NCBI GenBank assembly: GCA_963281255.1
Contig: OY725490.1
Coordinates: 2,480,001-2,544,000 of the forward strand
DNA: 64,000 nucleotides
DNA from: Aphrocallistes beatrix
Lineage: Eukaryota > Porifera > Hexactinellida > Sceptrulophora > Aphrocallistidae
Direction of reading: 5' to 3'
The notes under the pieces were generated by a model. The model saw nothing but the letters and a program-made list of their open reading frames with translations. It had not been told where the DNA came from and searched no databases. A program made the translations under genes and the position numbers. How positions within the stretch are numbered: position 1 is the first letter of the stretch; each line of letters opens with the position of its first letter. Positions 35,822 to 45,300 of this stretch are shown here, in pieces.

Positions 35822-35885
35822 GTCATTTCCGGTTTAAGCCATTTCAATGGGGAAGCCGTATAAGTTCGGGGTAACTACTATAAAC
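35822..35885. repeat. Conserved block upstream of propeller gene 1
   Basis: TCATTTCCGGTTTAAGCCAT followed by GGAAGCCGTATAAGTTCGGG and ACTACTATAAA. Almost the same block lies at 41939-42000, and each starts about 280-290 bases from the start of a propeller gene. It could be duplicated promoter DNA or two insertions of one MITE; a weaker relative at 20284-20365 favours the latter. Confidence 0.5.
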
Positions 35886-36026
35886 AGAAAATTTTCAAAA
35901 TGCTTCCAAGGATATTGTTAATTAAATGTGATACGAGTAGTAGGCCTATTCAGTTTATATTTATAGATAAAACTAAACGAGAGAATACATATATTAAACT
36001 GGATACAAACTAATTGAATAGGAACA

Positions 36027-39000
36027 ATGAATCAAGTGCTCCTCTACACCCTCTACATTACGCTCTACATCCCGATAGAATTGCTATTCATAATCCTACT
36101 CATTAACTGGGGGATCTACCACTTCATCGTATTCTTAATCAACACCTACTACTATCTTACTCAGAAGTTGAGACTTGAAGGTAAACGCACATTACGGAGG
36201 GAACCAGTCTACTCGTACCAACTGCCAAAATGAAATTACGATTTCTATAGCATTTTGGATGTGATATCTGTAAGAACACAGCAAAAAGCAGGATTTTCTT
36301 TTGACTTGGTACGAGTTGGTATGTGGTACGAGTTGACTGGCATTCATTACGGAGAAGTAGTCCCAAAAACTATTCTTAGCGTGCTGCTTCCTTACTAGCT
36401 CTACTCTTGGACCTCTGAACCATATAATACGTAGTATAGGATATACAGTATCTATATATTAATTAAAACAATAGAATTTTTTTGAAATTAGTACTAGGAT
36501 CGTAATTTGGTTATGATGGGAAATTAGCATTATGATGATACACAAGGTAACCAAATTCAAAAAATATGTTAGAGACTAGCTTTTAACCGTTTAAAAGGTA
36601 GATAAAAGGTAGCTGTGTTATCATAATATTTTAGAAACATCCATACTGAACATTTTATCAATCATAGGTTTGATCCTAGCTCTTAATATTCTCGAGATAT
36701 TTAACTTTAAGATGCTAAATTTAGGTGATAATGATGAGCTTAATTTTAATAATGCTCATAACAAACATGTGAATTCCTATTAGAAGGATTCATTATAATT
36801 CATCGCATATGTTCAAACAGGAAAACCATTCAGCAGGATCTTAACATATCACGAAGATATGTTCTTCTGGATTGAGAGTCCTACTAACCTCAGCTACGTC
36901 TCAATGGTAAACATGTTGGATAAAAAGCTAGACATCGAGCAAGTCAAGAAATTATTAATAGAAAGAAAGCTAACTGGGTTGAATGAGAGAGGAGAGGCCC
37001 TATTCCCTACCTTTAGACAGGTAACTTATTGCGATAGTTACAACCCACCGGGTATCCAAATACGTATATATATAAGTGAGTAGTAGACATTTCCATTCGT
37101 TTAAGGAGGAGGGGGACTTTTGCCGAACTATGAACGTTGGCCATAACTAATAAATGGATAATCCAATCCGAAAACTTTTTTAAAAAGGGTATCGGTCACT
37201 TCGTACCCAACACTCTTTCGTACCTTAATTATGACAACTTCGTACCCAATACACTTTCGTACTCAATACACTTTCGTACCCAATACACTTTCGTACTCAA
37301 TACACTTTCGTACTCAATACACTTTCGTACTCAATACACTTTCGTACTCAATACACTTTCGTACTCAATACACTTTCGTACCCAATACACTTTCGTACCC
37401 AATACACTTTCGTACTCATAACAATTTAGTAGTGAAAGTTAACATATACAGTGGAATCTCGTGTTATTGCACACTGTGGTGTTTGTCTTAACGAAGTCCT
37501 ACTGTAGTTCTAAATTTCACCAAGGTAGCTTTGTGATGGATATTTGTTTCGTCTAGTGGTGAGTTGTTGTTTTTATATAATAATAAGTGTTAATAATGCA
37601 GTGGTCAGTTGTTTTAATTCCATAATCACAGGTGTTAATATTGCAGTAGTTATTTGTTTATTTAATCACAAAAAAGTGTCCTTCTTATGTTTGTTTATGA
37701 AACCATTGTTTGAGTATAAATACGGTTTTTAACAATATCAATCAATAATTGTTTCTTTATCAACAATGAACGACCTATGCATCGTCTGTAAGAAATTTAT
37801 CAGAGAAAGGCAGGAAGCACTGATGTGTGAAGGAGGATGTGAAAGTTGGCAGCATAGAGTGTGCGGTGTTCCTATCGACCGCAAATTCTATAGAAAGCTG
37901 GTAAAAGGGGAGGTTGAATATCAGTGGATTTGTAAGTCCTTAATCTGAAAGAGTATGAGTACGAAAGTGTATTGAGTACTAAAGTGTATTGGGTACGAAA
38001 GTGTATTGGGTACGAAAGTGTATTGGGTACGAAATTGTATTAGGTACGAAATTGTGTTAGGTACGAAATTGAAATTAAGTACGAAATGGAAAGAGTACGA
38101 AATGGTTTAGGTGCGAAATGACTTGTATTCTTTAAAAACAGTTTCAATGTTACCAAAAGGAATACTTTATCAATTTACAATGGATAAAATGTTTGAAATG
38201 ATGATAGGGAATAAGTTATCGATATTATTCTCTAATAGAAGGGGCCCACAGAATATAGGAATAATTGCTATAGGGTCCACAGCTAAAAAGGGTTGAAATC
38301 GCTGATCTAAGGTATATGAAAAGAACTGAAATTAAAATGGCCTTTGAGAATAGAATTGGGTCTGTACTATTGAATGACCGACCAATTGTTTACGAAGAAG
38401 TTGGATTTATCTAAAAACTAATGTGAGTCGAACAAATTAATCGTATCAATTATGTTAATCTTTTTATCAATTTTCAGGTTAGAGTTGAAGGGTTTTTCTT
38501 TTCTACTTGGGAATACCCTGGAGATATTAACATTGACGATCATGTAACCGAAATTGAAATTGATATGAGTATAGAAGGAGCTGTGGAGAATTTTGTTGGG
38601 GAACAAGAGTGTGTTTCGCTACCAAAAGAAAAGCCAAGATGGCATATATACATTCTCAGTGATTCGAACCTTAACAAATCGGCTGTAATCTTCAAGTGAG
38701 TAATGTTGTATTAAATGTTATATTATAATAGGTTACGAGTTTGATATTAAATAAGGAGAAGCTCTCATGAATGTCCTCTAAATTTCAATTTTTTTCTGTC
38801 CAGTATTGTTCGGTATGGGGATGGTCGCATCACTTTTTTGCTATTAACACTATAAGATTGGCAATGGCCATACCACTTTGGGAAGACATGCTACGCCAGA
38901 GGCAATTTTTGTTTCTACATGATGTGATGTAACACAGTAAGAAACTGCTCTGCATCTATCATCTCATTCTAGATCAGCGGTGGGCAACCTGGGCCCGCGG

Positions 39001-40297
39001 GCTAAATTTGATGGCCCGCGACTCTTCCAAAACACTCTATTTTGGGGCCCGCGTGTTAGCGATTGTATTACAAAATGGGCCCGCCTAATTTTGGTGTGAA
39101 ATTGATGCTGAATATCAATATATTTTCTATAATCATTAATGATGATTCAATTCATTTTACTTATTTTTGTTTTTATAAGTATAATTTTAGTCGTTACATT
39201 GCTTCCATGTAGGTTTATAATGTCAATTGCTACGGCCATGGTGATATGACCGTAACAATAACTGACAGAATTGAGGCCCGCGAGACCCAATTATGGCCCA
39301 CTTAAGGATTAAGGTTGCCCGCCACTGGTTTAGATTGATTTGGGGGATTCAATTCAATTCTTACCGAATTAATTCTTACTCCCTCACTCCTAGGTTCCAC
39401 CACTCAATCTGTGACGGAATGTCTGCATGGAAAACCGTCATCAATACTAGCGACGTTGACACTAGGCCAGAAGTAGAAACACAGAAGTTGGTCATGGTGC
39501 AACTAACTCTGTTACAGCGAATATTTATAAATGTTAAAACCTTCATATCGATTCCCATTTACATCATTGACAATACAATATTCGATATTGCACATAAGAG
39601 GGAATATGTCAGTGGTTTAACAGGAAAGAAGAGGGTAGCTTGGACGAACAAACTCGATTTTGAGAAAATCCGAGAAATTAAAAAGAAAACGAAAACAACA
39701 GTCAATGATGTCGTAATGACTCTACTAACCGAAGCGATGAGACGTTACTTCATTAGACATGGCCGTGATGACGTCATTAACAGAGAGATTGTGTTCGGAA
39801 TGGGAGTAGCATTAAAAGGAGATATGAAGAGCAAGATTCTAACAAATAACGTCAGCGGAATCTTAGTTACTTTTCCAACGAATATTGAAGGGACGTCCAA
39901 CCAACTTAGACAAATCCACCACAACATGAGCCAGCTCAAACGCCGGTTATGGCCGCAATTCATGGATATGCTTTTAGACTTCATTATGACACTTCCACTC
40001 GGAACAAGTTTCAAAAAATACTTAATCAATGCGAATAGCTTGATGATTGGTTTATATTCCAATGCACCCGGGCCCGATTCTAGCATAAAATGGAATGGAA
40101 CAATATTCGATGAAGCTTATGGTGTGAATATGACGTCATCAACACAATCAATCGGGACGTGCTTTTTAACTTATAAAAGAGTCATGCATTTCGCTGTTAA
40201 GGTAGATACAGTGTTGATGGAAGAGCCAAAAGAACTGGTCAGAGATGTTGAAAATGTTTTTGAAGACATGTACTCTGAAATCAGTAGTGTTTCTTAA
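36027..40297 (+). CDS. WS/DGAT-type O-acyltransferase, copy 2, four exons
   Basis: Exons 36027-36180, 36821-37020, 38478-38695 and 39394-40297 join in the same phases as copy 1 and also give 491 residues; exon 2 is 200 bases in both. HHSICDG is at about 193-199. The strongly conserved block around TTVNDVVMTLLTEAMRRYF and the SNAPGP motif (copy 1 has SNIPGP) are present. The N-terminus has the same hydrophobic anchor (LYIPIELLFIILLINW). The C-terminal half is close to copy 1, while the first two exons have drifted more, so substrate preference may differ. Intron 2 holds a foldback Mutator-like element, intron 3 a hAT MITE. Its stop lies 108 bases from the stop of the convergent propeller gene. 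Confidence 0.88.
37200..37420 (+). repeat. 17-bp tandem array, left arm
   Basis: About a dozen units of TTCGTACYCAATACACT. Because 17 is not a multiple of three, the array reads open in several frames with a repeating 17-residue pattern; these are not genes. Confidence 0.85.
37712..37720 (+). promoter_or_regulatory. TATA box of the element-borne PHD exon
   Basis: GAGTATAAATACGG stands about 53 bases upstream of the ATG at 37766, inside the foldback element. Confidence 0.45.
37766..37931 (+). pseudogene. PHD-finger exon stranded in the foldback element
   Basis: The frame begins MNDLCIVCKKFIRERQEALM and continues with CEGGCESWQHRVCG, giving CxxC, C-x4-C and W-x-H-x2-C spacings of a PHD-type zinc finger. 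A similar finger with the WQHRxC motif and a following YR is known from the N-terminus of some MULE/FLYWCH transposase-related proteins in invertebrates (from memory). The exon ends at TGGATTT|GTAAGT, a perfect donor, but the remaining exons are replaced by the right foldback arm. Read without splicing it stops after 60 residues. It is most likely the first exon of a deleted transposase gene. Confidence 0.65.
37962..38120 (-). repeat. 17-bp tandem array, right (inverted) arm
   Basis: Units of GTACGAAAGTGTATTGG, complementary to the left array, degrading outward (GTACGAAATTGTGTTAG, GTACGAAATGG). Fewer and more varied than on the left. Confidence 0.8.
38240..38308 (-). mobile_element. hAT terminal fragment
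   Basis: GGGGCCCACAGAATATAGG then TAGGGTCCACAGCTAAAAAG and GGTTGAAATCGCTGATCT. Read in reverse it resembles the common hAT end CAGCG-TTTCAACC-TTTTTAG-TGTGGACCC. A sister fragment lies at 45209-45248. Confidence 0.5.
38975..39327 (+). mobile_element. hAT-like MITE, family A copy 2
   Basis: It starts CAGCGGTGGGCAACCTGGGC and ends GGTTGCCCGCCACTG, opposite in orientation to the copy at 3345-3683 and similar along its length (GGCCATGGTGATATGACCGT in the middle). The flanks TTCTAGAT and GTTTAGAT match at six of eight bases and fit the hAT preference for TCTAGA-like targets. It lies in intron 3 of the second acyltransferase gene, 66 bp before exon 4. Confidence 0.75.
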
Positions 40298-40405
40298 AGG
40301 ATTATTAGAGAAGGAACTTAGAGAAGCATGTTTAGAATAAGGATGTTCGTGTAACTATGTTAAAGGGTGAATATTATAACGTAATTATAGTGAGTAATTA
40401 ACTAA

Positions 40406-41662
40406 TTATAAGTAAGGTTTCACGACGAATTTCTGCATCAAAGCGCTATCCTTTCCATCTGTTACATAGACACTTCCATTCTCATCAACTGCTAGTCCGC
40501 AAGGGTACATAAATCGTCCGAGGGCTGTGCCCTCCTGCCCGATTCTGTGAAGCAATATTCCTTCATTCGAGAATATTTTGAGCTGATGGGCTTCACGGTC
40601 GGTGATAAATATGTTCAGATGACTGTCAAAGGAGAATCGCCTCCCTTCCTTCAACAAATTCTCAGAAATGATGCAGCGTAGCACTTCCCCTTCGAGTGAG
40701 TAGGCTTGCAATGGGTGATTAGTGTTTGTGAATAGGATGTAGAGCTCCTCGTGTAAAATATACAAGTGCTGCATGCGTGTGTGTTTCCTGTGTTTGCTCT
40801 CTTCTGTTGTTTTCAATTGCAGTGATTTTATTTGGTCCAATTCCAGGCTGTAGACATTTATCACTAACCTCTCAGCTACGCCCAGGTAGAGGGACGGGTT
40901 GCTATAGTTCACAGCGATACCTGACAGTGTGACGGAGCTATTCACGATGCTCAGGACTGAAATCGGTCTCTTGCTGAGTCTCAAAATAGAACGATCGCAA
41001 ACGACAAATAAAAAATCAGCAGCTACAGTTAAGTTGTTAGGAAACATTATCTTTTGATCCGAAAACACGACTTCTTCGTCCAAATTGTGAGTATTGTACA
41101 CTCGAATGCTGGAAACAGTGCCTTTAACGATAGCAAATATGCACTTCAACTCGAAATCAATAGTAATCGCTTCAATTGACTCATTCGGCGTTTGTTTGGG
41201 ACGATAGCTTTCAGGATAGGGATCGTAGCGGAACAGTTTCACCTGCTCAATCTCACAGGTGGCATCGAGTAATTCAGCCGTGTGTGCTCCAAACCTCATC
41301 TTGATGGAGAGAATGGGCGGGGAACTCTCTAGCTGCTGCCGCTCTTCCAGAACTTGTTGCAGCCCGGTGAGGTAGTACTCAGCGCGATGGAGCATGTTTC
41401 GCTGCTGAAACGAAGCCTGTAGATCTTCAATCCGCGTGGATAGCATTCGTATCTCATCATCTGCTGAATGGAGAGTCCCTTGGAAGCGTTCGCTCTCTGT
41501 GAGACAGATCGCATCCAGCTCTCTACAGACCTGATTCTCCTTTATTTCTAACAATCGATGGTAGGTGAGGAACTCTTTGTGTATTCTCCGCTTTTTCCCA
41601 TCTACAGTTGCTGTGTATTCAGTGCCAATTTCCGGGTTTGGGTGCGGGGTACTACCAGCCAT
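40406..41662 (-). CDS. Coiled-coil/NHL-repeat protein, intronless, 418 aa
   Basis: A single exon. I start it at MAGSTPHPNPEIGTEY (41662), although the frame stays open for 29 more residues upstream. Residues about 25-110 are charged and heptad-like (LEIKENQVCRELDAICLTE, RIEDLQASFQQRNM), a coiled coil. The rest forms NHL-type blades, clearest at the end: HLNIFITDREAHQLKIFSNE, then GRFMYPCGLAVDENGSVYVT. This is the C-terminal architecture of TRIM-NHL proteins without the RING and B-boxes, so ligase activity is not expected. It is convergent with the second acyltransferase gene. A role in protein or RNA binding is inference from the family. Confidence 0.8.
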   Translation of the reverse strand: MAGSTPHPNPEIGTEYTATVDGKKRRIHKEFLTYHRLLEIKENQVCRELDAICLTESERFQGTLHSADDEIRMLSTRIEDLQASFQQRNMLHRAEYYLTGLQQVLEERQQLESSPPILSIKMRFGAHTAELLDATCEIEQVKLFRYDPYPESYRPKQTPNESIEAITIDFELKCIFAIVKGTVSSIRVYNTHNLDEEVVFSDQKIMFPNNLTVAADFLFVVCDRSILRLSKRPISVLSIVNSSVTLSGIAVNYSNPSLYLGVAERLVINVYSLELDQIKSLQLKTTEESKHRKHTRMQHLYILHEELYILFTNTNHPLQAYSLEGEVLRCIISENLLKEGRRFSFDSHLNIFITDREAHQLKIFSNEGILLHRIGQEGTALGRFMYPCGLAVDENGSVYVTDGKDSALMQKFVVKPYL

Positions 41663-41938
41663 TGGGAAAGAGAGGAACTTGGATGTCTCGGATGCATATA
41701 TTTCAGTATTTATATACAGAAATATTCGTTTATTACGCAAACACTTCAAAGCAGTTCAATATACATATTTATATCCAAATCTCAAAATTCGAGAGATTAT
41801 GAATAATGTAAATACGATAGGAATTCAACGAAACGTTGGTTCTTAAAATAGAGAAGTAATCACAAATTCTCATTAGACCACCTATATATCATCTCACACA
41901 ATTATTTAAAATACGCGGAAAACTTAGGATTATGCTTA

Positions 41939-42020
41939 CTCATTTCCGGTTTAAGCCATCTAGGCAAGGAAGCCATATAAATTTGGGTCATTACTATAAA
42001 TAGGAATGACCCCAAGTTGT
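41939..42020. repeat. Conserved block upstream of propeller gene 2
   Basis: TCATTTCCGGTTTAAGCCAT, GGAAGCCATATAAATTTGGG and TCATTACTATAAATAGGAATG, ending with GACCCCAAGTTG. It parallels the block at 35822-35885. The inner GGGTCATT / AATGACCCC is a palindrome. Confidence 0.5.
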
Positions 42021-42341
42021 CCCCGTTAAGTAGGAAAGTAAAGGAGTGGGAACTATGGTGAAACTATCAAGTTTCACAAAACATCACATCTCTACAGGAT
42101 ATATTACAGCCCTCCAGATATGTGCTCCTAGTCTCAAATCAATAAATTTTCATACTAAATCGATAAATAACATTAGAATATAGGGTAAATTGGGTAATAT
42201 TCTAATTTTTCACGCTCCTAAACACTTTCGGGCTTAAAAGGAGCGTCTCGCGCTCCTAGATAATTGGATGCATCTCACTAAGCTCGGATCAGTAATGTTT
42301 CATGTATCACAATGCATACTCAAATGCCAAACAAAGACAAC

Positions 42342-45300
42342 TCACTTGATGAAGTATTTGGGTAGAGTTTCCATGAATGAAGCTCCGGCCTTACTCTTGA
42401 ATTTAGATTTAGTTATTTGCAGTAACTTCGCTCCGTCACTGACTAACATCAGAGACTGAGGTTTCAGAAATTTATTCTTGTTTGCACGAATTCCCATTTT
42501 TGACAAATATGTTCGATACATTTCCGTCAGTTCGAATATGTCACCGGGACCCAGTTCTCTCAGTTGAACATAGGCTTTCCCATCTCGTGTTATGAGACCA
42601 TTCATTTGAGGGATGGAATCTGTAGAATATCTTATATAATAAAACACTGGGATTTTTTGTTTGTTTGTTTGTTTGTCCGAATTGATTGAAGAATTGGCAA
42701 GTCGTAGAGATACGAAAATTGGCATGTAGGTGTCAAATGATGAATCTAGGATTAAGTTCGAAGATCTAAGCGAAATGTTCACACCTCGCCGAGATAGGTG
42801 ACAAAATGTGCTGACCAATCAAATTCGATTATTTTATAATGCGAATACATTGGAAACCCGAGCTCAAGATTAAATCTAATCATAGCCAAGGTGTTTCGAA
42901 TTTGGTATTTTCGTAGCCCTATGGTTAATAATTTGTTATTGTTGTTTTTTCATATAAAGTAAACAAATTTAAAAATATGCTAAATACTTTCTTTCAACGG
43001 TTTACTCGGGAGTTTCAAATGTGTAGATTAATAGAACGAATTTCTAAGGATCATGATGGGAAATTTTGAGCAGTTCAGATAATTTTTCTTTCAGAGCGAA
43101 TGTATATTAATTAATTACTAAAGTTACTATACAAACATACCAATGTGTTGTTTCGAGAGAGAATTCGTATTGTTACAAGTTGCGGTTTGTGAATATTTAC
43201 TAGGAGCTAGCTCAGAGAGATGGAAATGTCGTGCGTTGGTGTGTCCCTTCAAACCATGGCTCCAACCCAGCTTTTTAACATCAATTTCCTTCAAAACGCG
43301 GCATTTCCCTCTCACCACGACGAAGAAAAATGTAGAATCCAAACTATCCCTGACTACCACTCTGTTAATGGTGTAGTCCTGCATGCGAGCTTCCAGTAGT
43401 AGCTCCTCCAGATCTCCTGACTGCCAACTCTCGAACAAACTTACATCAGCCACTGCCGTCATCTAATGGAATGGTAGTACGTAGTAAAATGTGCGGGCAT
43501 TAACTTTGCATAAAATAATATTTTGTGCGATTATTTGTTGTTTTTAAAGGATCTTGAGAAAAACCTTGAAAATAAATCGAAAATACATTGAAAATCAATT
43601 CATAAGATAATGACGATGAAGTGATTGAGGAGAAATACAATAAATGCAAGAGTTTTAACAAATACATATCACCAATTATGTATCCCACTCAAATGGAGTT
43701 TCAGAGTTTTAATATATTTAATTACAAGTCTAAAAACATGAAAGAAATCCACATAGCAATTATTTATAAAACAGAGTGGTGTCCTCGAGGTTTTGTATGG
43801 CTTGGTCCCTTGGAATGCCATGCTGCCAGCAGAGTCTATCCACCTCTAAAAACTCCTCACCACCCTCCAATAAGCTGGCTAGCTTACTGTCAATAGGAAC
43901 GTAACAGTACTCCTGCAAAGGAACAACCAATTTGTGGATAATCCCGAATTCTATGATTCTCCTTACAAGTAAGGTTTGTGTTAGGAATTTCAGCTGACTC
44001 AACTCTTCGAGTCTGTATAGCTGGTACAACGATTGAGCGTGTTTCATCGACAGAAACAGCCGAATAACTTCGTTTATACAGAGTTCATGCAGATTGAAAT
44101 CTCTCTTGATATAAGCAAGCAATTCTTCCTGGAATTCAAAGTTGTTTAGTAGCTGGGATATGTTTGGGCAGATCAGATAGGCATTGCTGTATCGGAAAAG
44201 TGGAACATAGCCTTTCACTATGTTGAAGTATAGCAAGTGCCTACTGACATCCACACATATTTCTCTGAGGCTAATGTTGCTATCTTTTGCTAGGGCGGTC
44301 AGGGGGCGTATCTCGTCGACATGACTCAATACCTCTGCCACTGTCTGGTCCAATTCAGTGTGTGAAATGGTTCGGACATCGTGGTTGATAACTGGGACAC
44401 TTTTCGAGTCGACTGAATTAAGTTCAGGATTGTGTGTTGGGATTAATTTCAAAAACAACCAATTTGTTGCTGAAATCTCTACGCCTACTTCGCCGTATGT
44501 TTTTAACCCGCTGAGAATAGAAGCTAGCAAGTTGGGAATAACGTCAGGATGTTTACTGGCAGTTAGAAATGATTCTTCAATTTCGTACACACACAATTCA
44601 TTGACAATCTTCTTAACAATAGCCAAGTAAGGAAAGACATCTAAATTCCCGTCAAAACTTAAAACAACATTGAAGAGGTACTGGTCTCGTCTGTGCTGAT
44701 ACTTATCGTCCTGTATACGCTTCGCATGAGCGATCATTTTTCTGTTTTCATATAAAAGAGTCAGAGTTCGATCGAAAAGAGATGAATTAGGGAATACGAA
44801 ATTTTGGAATTTCATGACTTGCGCATCGGTGAAGTATTGAGGGGGATACTGGTGTAAGAGAGTCGGGCCCGATTGAGTAAATTCGAAAAAGGCAATTGCA
44901 GAGGGTAATGGAATACTTTCTGAATTGAATCCAGTAGAGAGAGACATAATTATTACTAACTTCAAAAAAATAAACCGGACTTAATGAATATCTATCATAG
45001 AGATTCAAAATTGTATAAATTTACACTCTCAAAAACCCTAAAAAAGTTAAAATTTGTTTACCTTGTTACTCTATATTGTAAACCAAAACAAATATATTAA
45101 TATCATTGAAATAAAGAGTTTTATTTCGAATTTATTTTTTAAAATTATGTAGCTAATATTAGTAGTTATGTGCATTATTTGTGAGCTATAAGAACATCTC
45201 ACATTGCTACTGGGGTCCACGGGCAAAAAAAGTTGAAAACGGCTGATCTTTCAGAACATATTTTTATACAACCGCAATTTGAATCACAACTACAAATCGT

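Larger units (their letters stand above)
37188..38130 (+). mobile_element. Foldback Mutator-like element carrying a PHD-finger exon
   Basis: The ends GGTATCGGTCACTTCGTACC and GGTGCGAAATGACTTGTATTC are roughly inverted. The flanks TTTAAAAAG and TTTAAAAAC (37179-37187, 38131-38139) match at eight of nine bases, the 9-bp duplication size of Mutator-like elements. Inward of each end is an array of 17-bp repeats, TTCGTACTCAATACACT on the left and its complement on the right, giving long foldback arms. Between them lie a TATA box and a coding exon. It sits in intron 2 of the second acyltransferase gene. Confidence 0.75.

Noticed and set aside
37137..37491. Overlapping repetitive open frames (FRTQYTF, NTLSYS)
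   Set aside because: They are readings of the 17-bp tandem array of the foldback element in two frames, not genes.
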